In this document: in pieces, positions 9,732 through 17,827 of the stretch | Layout: every line of letters begins with the position of its first letter | How positions within the stretch are numbered: the first letter of the stretch is position 1 | Source: a bacterium | GTDB lineage: Bacteria; JACRDZ01; JAJRWM01 | DNA: 31,876 nucleotides | Assembly (NCBI GenBank): GCA_024276815.1 | Contig: JAJRWM010000245.1 | Location: 1 to 31,876 of the forward strand | Direction of reading: 5' to 3' | Program-made: the position numbers and the translations under genes | The notes under the pieces: model-generated | What the model was told of the DNA's origin: nothing | Databases searched by the model: none | Seen by the model: only the letters and a program-made list of their open reading frames with translations

Positions 9732-9770
9732 CGGGGGAGATGAACCTTTTTCCCCAAAAAGGTTTGCCCC
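9732..9770. repeat. GGGGGA-AACC hairpin repeat, copy 2
   Basis: GGGGGAGATGAACCTTTTT on the left pairs imperfectly with AAAAAGGTTTGCCCC on the right around a CCCC loop. It lies in the gap between the coiled-coil gene (end at 9810) and the CPBP gene (start at 9607), so it could terminate transcription of the former. It resembles hairpins at 2939, 21905 and 30741. Confidence 0.5.
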
Positions 9771-9809
9771 ACAAAACTCCGGGAGGACTCCAGGATTGTT
9801 AGCTGTTGA

Positions 9810-10313
9810 TTATTCAGCTTTCTTTTTTGCAGCTGTTTTTTGAGGTTTGGGAACTGGTTTGAGGCGGTTTTTTTTTATCGGCGGCGGCGGGATAATCTCA
9901 GGTTCAACCTCTTCCATTGCTTCCTTGTCCTGGTTGGCTGGAGATTTTTCCGTCCCCTCTTTTTTCAGCTTATTATCACATTCTTTCTGCAGCCTGGCTA
10001 TCTCAGCCTCATAGTTGGCGATTTCTTTTTCCAGAGTGATAATGTTGTTAAAATGCCCCTTGACTATTTCATCATCCTTGGTGACCTTGCCCTTTTGCCG
10101 GAAAAAATACTCGCCCAAGGCCAAATAATGGCTCTCGATTTCTTTTTGACGCGAGGAAATTTTTATTCTGATCAAACCGCTGTGGTAAGCCAGGGCAGTC
10201 TCAGCGGTACCCTTCCTGCTCAGGAACTTCAGACGGCTGCCGGTTTTTTTCAGAAACTCCTCCAAAGAATCAAAGAAAAACTGGATATCGTTTTTTTCCG
10301 GATCAACCGACAT
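9810..10313 (-). CDS. Unrecognised coiled-coil protein with basic proline-rich tail
   Basis: The protein has 167 residues and I do not recognise it. Residues about 60-115 look helical and coiled-coil prone (charged, with heptad-like hydrophobics, e.g. LEKEIANYEAEIARLQKE). The C-terminal 45 residues are low complexity: acidic (EAMEEVEPEI), then a PPPP run, then lysine/proline-rich (KPVPKPQKTAAKKKAE). There is no signal peptide or membrane segment. An AGGAG site lies 6 bases before ATG 10313, and the gene overlaps the end of the upstream membrane-protein gene by 11 bp, so the two are probably coupled and may act together. Confidence 0.65.
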   Translation of the reverse strand: MSVDPEKNDIQFFFDSLEEFLKKTGSRLKFLSRKGTAETALAYHSGLIRIKISSRQKEIESHYLALGEYFFRQKGKVTKDDEIVKGHFNNIITLEKEIANYEAEIARLQKECDNKLKKEGTEKSPANQDKEAMEEVEPEIIPPPPIKKNRLKPVPKPQKTAAKKKAE

Positions 10314-10836
10314 TAGCTTCTCCTCTCAAAGCGCGAATTTTCTTCTTGAAACGCTGGCGGTTATATAACTCCAGGCAAAGGAGATTTATCTCGGCCAACA
10401 AAGTGCCAATGCCGCCGCCGATAATGCCGCCAAGACCGCCCATCAAGGTGCCATCGACAATGTTAACGATAGCGGTGTCAATCACCGAACCGTAAATGAA
10501 GGAAAAATGACGCAGATTCATCATAAAGCCCATCGTCCCGCCTAAAACACTTCCGATAAGGAAACTGCCGAGCAGGCTCAGAAACATACTGACTTCCCGC
10601 TCTAACTTGTTGCGACGATGGGATATTATTCGCGTCCCGCCAATAAAATAGACCAGAACTATCGCAACCAGACCGCCAAAAATACTGTTACCGGTCGCCC
10701 AGAGAATGCCGCCGATAATACTTTTGTGCAGGATAACACCGTAAAAGGCTCCGCAAACACCGCTGACCAGCGCGATAGTTTCAATAAGCCGCTGTCGTTC
10801 AGCTAATGAAAGTATTTTCCTTTTCAGATCAAACAT
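10303..10836 (-). CDS. Unrecognised multi-pass membrane protein with glycine zipper
   Basis: From ATG 10836 this is 177 residues; GGAG lies 9 bases upstream, so I prefer it to the TTG at 10869. It has a basic N-terminus (FDLKRKILSLAERQR) and about four hydrophobic segments. The last contains a dense glycine-zipper pattern (GGLGGIIGGGIGT), which packs helices closely or supports oligomers in other membrane proteins. The tail is basic (RQRFKKKIRALRGE). No known domain is recognised. It is coupled by overlap to the downstream coiled-coil gene, suggesting a membrane anchor with a cytosolic partner. Confidence 0.65.
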   Translation of the reverse strand: MFDLKRKILSLAERQRLIETIALVSGVCGAFYGVILHKSIIGGILWATGNSIFGGLVAIVLVYFIGGTRIISHRRNKLEREVSMFLSLLGSFLIGSVLGGTMGFMMNLRHFSFIYGSVIDTAIVNIVDGTLMGGLGGIIGGGIGTLLAEINLLCLELYNRQRFKKKIRALRGEANVG

Positions 10837-10906
10837 TGAACCCCACTCCGCTCCAGGTTGATTCGGCAACCGCCAAACAAAAATAATCTACCATAATAAT
10901 GATTAA

Positions 10907-11011
10907 TTAACCACCTGATTTTTCGAGCGGTTCGGCAATATCAGGTAAATTTATCTTTTGGGCAGGCTCAAGCGGAGTCAAATTGTCATAGTCGTATTCG
11001 TCTCGCGACAC
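10907..11011 (-). CDS. Possible small ORF, 34 codons
   Basis: In the 279 bp gap between the MCP gene and the membrane-protein gene, a GTG-started frame encodes 34 residues with protein-like composition (VSRDEYDYDNLTPLEPAQ, then INLPDIAEPLEKSGG and TAA). No Shine-Dalgarno site precedes the GTG. It could be a small acidic protein, the remnant of a degraded gene, or chance. Confidence 0.2.
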   Translation of the reverse strand: MSRDEYDYDNLTPLEPAQKINLPDIAEPLEKSGG

Positions 11012-11115
11012 CTTATTCAGACCACAGGCTAACCGCTTTAAGGTTCAAAAAGGGGTTCGTGAAAGGTCTGGCAGAGATGAGCCGGTTGGACGACGGCTCT
11101 ACCTGACGGCTAAAC

Positions 11116-12804
11116 TTATTTCTCAGCGGGTAAAACCACCTCAGGAACCTCGGGGCTATCTTCCCCGGCTGGCGCTTCGTCAAAAACCTTCCCCGGCTTA
11201 TCCGCCTCGTTCGGCGGAGCGGAATCGCCCTTGATATGTTGCAACATCCGATCAACGCTTTCGATGCCGTTAAACTGCTCGTTAACCAGACTTTTTATTT
11301 CTTCAATGAAATTGGTTTGCTGCGTTAAAATAACGGAGATGTTCATGGACTTCTGCGCGATATTCTCCGCCCCACGGGCAATATCCTCGACCGCCCGGAC
11401 AACAATAGCGCTTTCCGTCTGCTGATCCCGGACGACTTTATCGGTATGAGCTGACAGCTTTTGCAGAGTAATCATGGCTTTCTTCAAATTATCCGACCCA
11501 ATTCTTTGTTCCTTGGTGCCACCCGCAATCTCATCCATGAGGCTCGATGTCGTCCGCACAACACTGATGATTTTCTCCAGAGTGTCGCCGGCGGTGTTGA
11601 CCAGAGAGGAACCGGAGCGCACCTCTTCAATACCGGAAGACGCGACAACCATCGTGTCTTCAACTTTCCGCTGAATCGCCTGGATCATCTCACTGATAAC
11701 ATTGGTGGCTTCAGTACTGCGAATCGCGAGTTGTCTCACCTCTTCAGCGACCACGGCGAAACCACGACCGTGCTCGCCGGCCCGGGCCGCCTCAATCGCG
11801 GCGTTAAGCGCCAACAGGTTGGTCTGGTCAGAAATCTGGTTGATAGTGTCAATGATATTGCTGATCTCCCGGGAACTGACAACCAGGTCGTTGAGCACTT
11901 CGTTGAGCTTGTCCATTTTCCCCTGAATGACTTCCATGCCGCACATAACATCAACCACGGCTTTACCGCCTTCACGAGCCTCCTCAGTGGCCTGCTCGGA
12001 CAACTGGTTTACTTCCTGCACCCGGTTGCCGACCTCGTCTATCGACCTGGTTATTTCTTCGATCGAGGAAGCCGTGCTGGAAATAACCTGCGTCATGTCT
12101 TTACTTGTTTCCACCAGTTTGATCATATTATCATTCTGGGTCACGATGACCGAAACAGCCTCCTCAGTCGAAGAAACCTGGGTCTGGGCCGCATCGGTAA
12201 TGTGTTTGAGTTCATCGGAAAAAATGGCTTCCACTTCACTGAGCTTCTGCGCCCTGGAATCAACTTCAGCATTATGGGCGATTAATGTTTTGATGGTTTC
12301 CGATAACGACCTGATGGTTTGTTTTAAATAAAATATATGTTCGCTGACCGCCTCAATTACCTGACTGGCGTCACCGGTTACCCCTATTTTATAAATCCGG
12401 CAATCGGTGCAGACCGGCGTCGCGCAAAACTCGCTTCTGGTTTCCCAGCAACGCAAGTTATCAGTGGTAGCGAAATAGGAACATTCCTTGTTGCCGCAAG
12501 AGAGCACCTCGCTGCACTTTAACAGGTGGTCCTGGTCTAAACGGACATCAAGATTGCCGGGCAACTGTTTTAAACGCTGCACCAGTTTATTTAACGGTTG
12601 TTTGTAGACTTTCAGGATAAACCAGTAGGCCAGAAACCCGGTGACTCCGCCGCTGAGCAAAGCCGGCAGGTAGCTTATCTTCGCGCCCAACCGGTTATTA
12701 ATAAAGGTTACAACCAGGCCCACTGCCAGCCCAACAACGATAACCAAGCCTTTAGCCATCAGTTGATTGACAATTTTGTACCAGTACTTAATAAATATAT
12801 TCAT
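11116..12804 (-). CDS. Methyl-accepting chemotaxis protein with cysteine-rich module
   Basis: The 562-residue protein has two membrane helices close together near the N-terminus (about 17-36 and 44-65), so almost no periplasmic domain. A short cysteine module follows, with C97, C103, C108, C119, C127, C132 and C135 and a CW pair at 119-120. A long helical signalling domain has its conserved hairpin tip at about 313-360 (ISDQTNLLALNAAIEAARAG). It should control a CheA kinase, but no che genes are nearby. The cysteines suggest sensing of redox state or metal in the cytoplasm, by an Fe-S cluster or Zn; this is inference. An AAGG site lies 8 bases before ATG 12804. Confidence 0.92.
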   Translation of the reverse strand: MNIFIKYWYKIVNQLMAKGLVIVVGLAVGLVVTFINNRLGAKISYLPALLSGGVTGFLAYWFILKVYKQPLNKLVQRLKQLPGNLDVRLDQDHLLKCSEVLSCGNKECSYFATTDNLRCWETRSEFCATPVCTDCRIYKIGVTGDASQVIEAVSEHIFYLKQTIRSLSETIKTLIAHNAEVDSRAQKLSEVEAIFSDELKHITDAAQTQVSSTEEAVSVIVTQNDNMIKLVETSKDMTQVISSTASSIEEITRSIDEVGNRVQEVNQLSEQATEEAREGGKAVVDVMCGMEVIQGKMDKLNEVLNDLVVSSREISNIIDTINQISDQTNLLALNAAIEAARAGEHGRGFAVVAEEVRQLAIRSTEATNVISEMIQAIQRKVEDTMVVASSGIEEVRSGSSLVNTAGDTLEKIISVVRTTSSLMDEIAGGTKEQRIGSDNLKKAMITLQKLSAHTDKVVRDQQTESAIVVRAVEDIARGAENIAQKSMNISVILTQQTNFIEEIKSLVNEQFNGIESVDRMLQHIKGDSAPPNEADKPGKVFDEAPAGEDSPEVPEVVLPAEK

Positions 12805-12882
12805 CCCAAGAACCTTTTATCGCGCCGGATTGCTGATTAGTATTAACATGCTATCTTGAACCCGTGAGATAGTCAAGAGCGA

Positions 12883-14883
12883 TTAGTTGATTTCTTGCCA
12901 GTAGCCTCTCTTATATTGCACCAAAATCGTTCTCTTGCGGGCCAAACCGCCACGAAACTCCAGGATCTCGCCGCTGATGCCGGCAAACCCCCTGACTTTT
13001 GACAGACTTAGGCTGATCGTCTCCCTGGTCTGGTTGCCCTTTTTATACTCTAAAACAAAAAGGTTGGTCAGATCATAGGCTAACGCCGCCATGGTATCGG
13101 GAGCGATGGAATAGCGTTCCCAGTAATTATCAATGAAATTCCGCACCAACGGCCGCCGGCTGGCGCTGAAAAAAGCTACCGGGAAGACAACTTCAGGCAG
13201 GTTGCTGGCCGCTATTTGTTTGAGCGCCGGGGACTGCCAGCCGTTGGAGCCAAGATAGAGCGGCTGAAACCGGTAGAGGGTAAACTGCGGCAGAACCAAC
13301 CTGACCCGCTCCAGTTTGTCGGGAATAAAAACCGCCTCCGGCTTTTTCAGCTTTATTTTGTAGACCTGGTCCTGAAAATCAGTGTCCGTCGTTTTATAGC
13401 TTTCAAACGCGCTGACCGTCGCGCCCAGTTCCTCAACCTTGGCCTTGAAAAGATTAGCCAGTTCAATGCCCAGAGAATTATCCGGATAGAGGACAGCCAA
13501 GTTGGTCAACCCGCGTTTTTTAACCGCATAATCAGCCAGGCTCTCCGCCTGATAAAAATTATTAAACGCCGAGGCGAAAATATTGCGGGTGTTATAAGTG
13601 AAGGAGGTTTCACTGGCGGTTGGTGAAAGCAACGGGATGCCGGCTTTTTCAAAGGTTTGGGCGATGACTTTGGTCGTATGACTGAACAAGCCGCCAATTC
13701 CCAGGAGGATATTGGGAGTCTCTGCCGCCTTCTCCGCCAGTTTCCGGGCCAGGAACTTGTCGCCTTCGGTGTCCATTACCACCAGTTTCAGCGGAGTCTT
13801 ACCTTTATCCAGCAAATCATCCAGCGCGAACCGTACCCCGTTTTCGACTTCCTGACCATACTTCGCGAAACGGCCGCTTACCGGAGCGAAGAGAATAATC
13901 GTATCCCGGGTTACATCTTCTTGTTGCTCGCGGCCGGGCGCAAGGCTGGCGCTCAGGCTTTCCAGCGCGTCATTTTTCTCGACTGGCGAGACCATTATCG
14001 GCGGAGGAGCCAAGGGCTGAGGAATCGACTTTTCCTTGATTAACTTTAGCCAGTCGTAGGCTTTCTGCGTCTTTTTATGCCAGGGATATCTTTCGATAAA
14101 CTGCTCAAAAGCCCGGTCGGCCGCCTGATAGTTCTCCCGCTGGAAATAGCTTATTCCCAAAGTAAACAAAAGACGATCGGTAATTTTGGGATATTTATCA
14201 CTGAGAATGAAAACCTCCAGTTCGTTTACCTTAAAATCGTTGACCAGAAGTTCGTCAATCCGCTCACTGCAACGGATGGTAAAATCACGCTCCGGGTTTC
14301 GCTGGTAAATATCGTAATAATAATCAAAGGCTTCCTTGATCAAGCCCAGGTTGTCCAGAGATACCGCAAGGGCGTATTGAACATAATCAGGATCGTCAGC
14401 CGTGGGTAGCAGAGGTTTCAGGGCGCGCCGGGCATCCTGGTAAAACCCCCGGCGGAAATCCAGCAAACCGAGCCTCTCGTTAATCAGGGGACGGAAACGA
14501 CTGCGGGAATAACGGGTCAGAAATCTCCGGGTAAGTTTCAGCGCTTTCTCATTGGCGTTGACTTTAAAGTAACAGTCGCCTAGTTTAAACAAGGCTTCTT
14601 CGCGGCGGGCGCTCTGGGGATAATTGTTAATATATTTTTCAAATTCATTGGCGGCTAACAGGAAATTTCCCGCGTTGTAGAACTGGTTGGCCAGATGGAA
14701 CAGCTTCAGATCAGGATGTTCCAGATCCTCTTTGGTCCGCATCGCGGCGTTATAGATTTGCAGGTCGCGGTCTTTGACCTGCGGCGCTCTCTCAACCCTG
14801 ACCGGCAGAGCGGACGGCGGCGGCGTGGTAGCGCAACCCGTCAACAATAGACACAACAAGGAAAAACAGAGAAATTTCTTCAT
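12883..14883 (-). CDS. Lipoprotein with TPR repeats and type-1 periplasmic-binding domain (LpoA/LivK-like)
   Basis: The 666-residue protein begins with a lipoprotein signal (lipobox LTGC, Cys17, Ala at +2, so outer membrane is likely). Residues about 55-290 are TPR-like repeats (AANEFEKYINNYPQSARREE style, as in YbgF/BamD proteins). Residues about 325-660 form a leucine-binding-protein-like ABC substrate-binding domain (ILFAPVSGRFAKYGQE, LLSPTASETSF). This architecture matches 'penicillin-binding protein activator' LpoA-type proteins, which stimulate peptidoglycan synthases, although an amino-acid receptor role is possible. It lies 15 bp after glyS on the same strand. No permease or ATPase genes accompany it, which argues against a transport role. 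Confidence 0.8.
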   Translation of the reverse strand: MKKFLCFSLLCLLLTGCATTPPPSALPVRVERAPQVKDRDLQIYNAAMRTKEDLEHPDLKLFHLANQFYNAGNFLLAANEFEKYINNYPQSARREEALFKLGDCYFKVNANEKALKLTRRFLTRYSRSRFRPLINERLGLLDFRRGFYQDARRALKPLLPTADDPDYVQYALAVSLDNLGLIKEAFDYYYDIYQRNPERDFTIRCSERIDELLVNDFKVNELEVFILSDKYPKITDRLLFTLGISYFQRENYQAADRAFEQFIERYPWHKKTQKAYDWLKLIKEKSIPQPLAPPPIMVSPVEKNDALESLSASLAPGREQQEDVTRDTIILFAPVSGRFAKYGQEVENGVRFALDDLLDKGKTPLKLVVMDTEGDKFLARKLAEKAAETPNILLGIGGLFSHTTKVIAQTFEKAGIPLLSPTASETSFTYNTRNIFASAFNNFYQAESLADYAVKKRGLTNLAVLYPDNSLGIELANLFKAKVEELGATVSAFESYKTTDTDFQDQVYKIKLKKPEAVFIPDKLERVRLVLPQFTLYRFQPLYLGSNGWQSPALKQIAASNLPEVVFPVAFFSASRRPLVRNFIDNYWERYSIAPDTMAALAYDLTNLFVLEYKKGNQTRETISLSLSKVRGFAGISGEILEFRGGLARKRTILVQYKRGYWQEIN

Positions 14884-14898
14884 GAGTCAACCTGAGAT

Positions 14899-17079
14899 TC
14901 AGGCAATGACAATCCGGGAAAAATCGGCCACTCGATTGAATAGATCAGCAACCTCCTGAAGCAGGGCAAAACGATTATCCTTGACTTTGGCATCCTCAAC
15001 CATAACCATTACCTGATCAAAAAATTTGTCAATAGCGGGCTGTAGCGGTTTTAAGACCTCAAAAGCCCCAACATAGTTATTTTCGTCAAGTAGCGGTAAA
15101 AACTTGTCTTTTATTTTAAGGAGTTGCTCTCTCAACACGGATTCGGCTTCGTCAGCGAACAGGTCAGGGTCAAGCTGGGGAATCTTCTCCGGCGCGCTTT
15201 TGAGGATATTGACTACCCGCCGATGAGTCGTCATCATCGAGGAAAAATTCTCATCCTTTCTCAGTTCCACGATTGCTTTGGCCCGGTTAGACAAATCCAT
15301 CAGGTCATCCCGCTCTTCTTGGGCTAAAACCGAGTTAATGACGTCATAAGGAACACCGGTCTGCTCCAGGACAAACCGCAGTCTCTGCTTTAACTGCTCC
15401 AGGGTCTGATTGATAATTTCCTCGTGCTCCTCCACCACTTTGCCCTTCAGGTGGCTGAGGATGCTTTTGATCACAACTTTTAACGGCACTCGATATTCAA
15501 AGTGAAGGACAATCTGGACAACCGCCAGGGCCTGCCTCCTTAAGCCATAAGGATCCTGGGAACTGGTCGGAATCAGACCGACGCCGATACAACCCGTTAA
15601 GTTATCCAGCTTTTCAGCGAGACTGAGTAAAGCGCCGGCGGCGCTTTTGGGCAAATCATCACCGTTAAACCGAGGTAAATAATGCTCATAAATGGCTTCA
15701 CAGACTTCAACCGGTTCGCCTGAGAGCCGCGCGTACTCTTTCCCCATAATACCCTGAAGCTCAGGAAATTCGTAAACCATGCTGGTCAGTAAATCCGCCT
15801 TGCAAAGCCTGGCCGCCCGGGCGGCTTCGGGAACATGTTGACCGGCTCGTCGCCCGCCAGCCCCGTGCGGTAGCGCGGGATCAAGGGGAGCAACAAAATG
15901 AATACTTTCCTTACCGGCGAAGCCCCGTGCGGTAGCGCGGGGTGCTTCACATTTAAGCAGTTCGCCTAAGAACTGAACCGTGCGTTCCAACCGTTCACAT
16001 TTCTCAAATACGGTGCCCAGGCTTTCCTGAAAAACCACCTTCTTCAGCCCCTCGACCAGTTCCTCCAAAGGCTTTTTCTTGTCTTCATCATAGAAAAACC
16101 GGGCGTCGGCCAACCTGGCTTTGAGAACTTTCTCGTTGCCGTGAGTGATTAAATCATCTTCGTCCGAGGGTAGATTGTTGATGGCGGCGAACAGCGGCGC
16201 GAGTTGCCCGTTTTCGGCAGAAAAGGGAAAGTATCTTTGATGTTTCTTCATGGCCGTGATTAACACCGGGGCCGGCACTTCCAGAAACGATTTATCAAAA
16301 TGGCCGACACCGACAACCGGATATTCCACCAGGTTCGCTGTCTCAGCGATCAAATCAGGATCAAGCTCAACGCTGACGCCGTGTTTTTTCGCGGCTCCGG
16401 TTAATTGGCTGGCGATAGTCTGACGACGTTCTTCAGCGTCAATAACAACAAAAGCGTTTTTTATCCGGTCAAAATAATCCGCGGCGTCTTTTACCTCAAT
16501 TTTTTGCGGCGCTAAAAAACGATGGCCATAAGTTAAGTTATTACTCTTCACATCGGCAATCTGAAATTTCACCACCTGATCGCCAAACAACGCCAGGATC
16601 CAGCGAATGGGACGGGCGAAACGAAAGCCGCTCTCCTCCCAGCGCATGGTCTTGGGGAAATTAACCGACTCGATGATCTTGCGGCAGAAGAACTCCTCCA
16701 GCAACTTGTGAGTCTCTTGTCCGCCATATTTCACCTTGGTATAGACATACCCGTCCTCGACATAAATCGAAGCGATATCCACTCCCCATTTTTTGGCGAA
16801 ACCAAGAGCGGCCCTGGTTGGCTCGCCCTTTTCATCAAAAGCTATTCTCCGGGGCGGACCTTTTTCCGGCACTTCTTTTTCTGATTGAATTTCCGCCACG
16901 TCTTTGATGTACAGAACCAAGCGGCGGGGAGTATAAAAGGAAATTATGTTACTGTTAAAATCAATACTGTTACCGGCCAACAGAGACGACGCGTCCTTGC
17001 TCATTTGCCGGCCCGCCGGCTCCAAAAAGGCGGCCGGGATTTCCTCACAGCCAATTTCCAGCAAAAAATCAACGCTCAT
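14899..17079 (-). CDS. glyS: Glycyl-tRNA synthetase beta subunit
   Basis: This is the beta subunit of the tetrameric bacterial glycyl-tRNA synthetase, carrying the HD-like and anticodon-binding regions. At 726 residues it is about 40 longer than usual. The N-terminus is canonical (LLEIGCEEIPAAFLEP), as are FPKTMRW, the RFARPIRWI region and YEFPELQGIMG. The excess lies at residues 378-417, an Ala/Pro/Arg/Gly-rich block (EAPRATARGFAGKES onward) between LGELLKC and EAARAARLCKADLL. It corresponds to a 120 bp unit with internal repeats and keeps the frame. The gene starts 54 bp after the MNT gene rather than directly after glyQ. Confidence 0.95.
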   Translation of the reverse strand: MSVDFLLEIGCEEIPAAFLEPAGRQMSKDASSLLAGNSIDFNSNIISFYTPRRLVLYIKDVAEIQSEKEVPEKGPPRRIAFDEKGEPTRAALGFAKKWGVDIASIYVEDGYVYTKVKYGGQETHKLLEEFFCRKIIESVNFPKTMRWEESGFRFARPIRWILALFGDQVVKFQIADVKSNNLTYGHRFLAPQKIEVKDAADYFDRIKNAFVVIDAEERRQTIASQLTGAAKKHGVSVELDPDLIAETANLVEYPVVGVGHFDKSFLEVPAPVLITAMKKHQRYFPFSAENGQLAPLFAAINNLPSDEDDLITHGNEKVLKARLADARFFYDEDKKKPLEELVEGLKKVVFQESLGTVFEKCERLERTVQFLGELLKCEAPRATARGFAGKESIHFVAPLDPALPHGAGGRRAGQHVPEAARAARLCKADLLTSMVYEFPELQGIMGKEYARLSGEPVEVCEAIYEHYLPRFNGDDLPKSAAGALLSLAEKLDNLTGCIGVGLIPTSSQDPYGLRRQALAVVQIVLHFEYRVPLKVVIKSILSHLKGKVVEEHEEIINQTLEQLKQRLRFVLEQTGVPYDVINSVLAQEERDDLMDLSNRAKAIVELRKDENFSSMMTTHRRVVNILKSAPEKIPQLDPDLFADEAESVLREQLLKIKDKFLPLLDENNYVGAFEVLKPLQPAIDKFFDQVMVMVEDAKVKDNRFALLQEVADLFNRVADFSRIVIA
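15824..15948. repeat. In-frame 120 bp repeat-containing insertion inside glyS
   Basis: GCTTC occurs at 15824-15828 and again at 15944-15948, exactly 120 bp apart (40 codons), like a short target duplication. The 20-mer GCCCCGTGCGGTAGCGCGGG occurs twice inside, at 15860-15879 and 15922-15941, 62 bp apart, so glyS reads the two copies in different frames. Copy 2 with its flanks makes a hairpin: GAAGCCCCG at 15919-15927 with CGGGG-T-GCTTC at 15938-15948. Deleting one 120 bp unit restores a continuous, family-like glyS sequence. Confidence 0.7.
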
Positions 17080-17133
17080 GTTTATTCCTCAAATGTTTTC
17101 TATTGCCAGCAGGCAGAGTTTACCGATTTAGAC

Positions 17134-17445
17134 TCAAGCCGCAGGTTGATAAATCACTTTGCCCCGCTTCAACACGCTCTCCAAAAAACCGCTCTTGTCA
17201 TATTTCTTACATAAAAGCACCGGCTCGATCCTGGTGTTTATTCCCCGCACTAAACTAAATAATTCCGCGCTTGCCTCCAGATAATCGGCGGGCAACTCAG
17301 CCACTATTACCGCGATGTCAATGTCGCTGTATTCGGTCGCCGTGCCCTCAAGATAAGAACCATAAAGAATAACCATCTCTACCGGCAGACGTTTTCTTAC
17401 TTTTTCAGCGTATCTGCGAGCTATTTCAATGATATTTTTATCCAT
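17134..17445 (-). CDS. MNT-type minimal nucleotidyltransferase (antitoxin-like)
   Basis: The 103-residue protein carries the polymerase-beta superfamily signature GSX10DXD (GSYLEGTATEYSDIDIAVI, residues about 26-44), the Mg-binding and nucleotide-transfer site, with a possible third acidic residue in RIEPVLL. Such minimal nucleotidyltransferases pair with HEPN proteins; in studied pairs (MntA/HepT) MntA adds AMP to the HEPN toxin and neutralises it. The HEPN gene overlaps this one by 25 bp and precedes it, the usual order. ATG 17445 is used. The pair is placed between glyQ and glyS. Confidence 0.85.
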   Translation of the reverse strand: MDKNIIEIARRYAEKVRKRLPVEMVILYGSYLEGTATEYSDIDIAVIVAELPADYLEASAELFSLVRGINTRIEPVLLCKKYDKSGFLESVLKRGKVIYQPAA

Positions 17446-17816
17446 TTATAGAATTCCTCTGTGTCCTGATAAAAACTTTCACATCTTTTCAAGGTAAGAG
17501 CTTTAAGCAAAAGTTCTTTATCTTCCGGGTAACGGGCCTGGATGTTGAGCGGCATAAGTTGGTCGAACAAGCTAAAGTGTTTTCCATCGGCCTTATCATT
17601 GAATTTTGACTGCTCAGCAAGCAACAAAAGGTTGTGAGTAAATGGCGGTTCAGATTCCCTGGTGTGCCAAAAGTATGCCTTTAAACATTTCTCGGCAACT
17701 TGATGACAGAGAAAACCAACGTATAAAAACCTCTTGGCGTCAAGCATGGCTTTGGCGCTGAGTAAATCATAATCAGCCATGTCCAGCCAGTAATCGATTT
17801 TCTCTTTGTAATCCAT
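17421..17816 (-). CDS. HEPN domain protein (toxin-like partner of MNT)
   Basis: The 131-residue all-helical protein is of the HEPN type: an N-terminal KIDYWLDMADYDLLSAKAML helix, a GFLCHQVAEKCLKAYFW core helix and a PPFTHNLLLL segment. Many HEPN toxins are RNases with an R-X4-6-H motif; the nearest match here is R-ESEPPFT-H with seven intervening residues, so RNase activity is uncertain. It overlaps the MNT gene by 25 bp and starts 11 bp after the glyQ stop, so it would be co-transcribed with the synthetase genes. Confidence 0.85.
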   Translation of the reverse strand: MDYKEKIDYWLDMADYDLLSAKAMLDAKRFLYVGFLCHQVAEKCLKAYFWHTRESEPPFTHNLLLLAEQSKFNDKADGKHFSLFDQLMPLNIQARYPEDKELLLKALTLKRCESFYQDTEEFYKWIKISLK

Positions 17817-17827
17817 AAAATAAGCGC

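Noticed and set aside
11461-12331. Long plus-strand ORFs opposite the chemotaxis gene
   Set aside because: They are mirror frames of a codon-biased MCP gene with histidine- and asparagine-rich translations typical of shadows.
12850-12873. CTATCT/AGATAG inverted repeat between the chemoreceptor gene and the LpoA-like gene
   Set aside because: It is a 6 bp stem with a 10 base loop and no U-tract; too weak to call a terminator.
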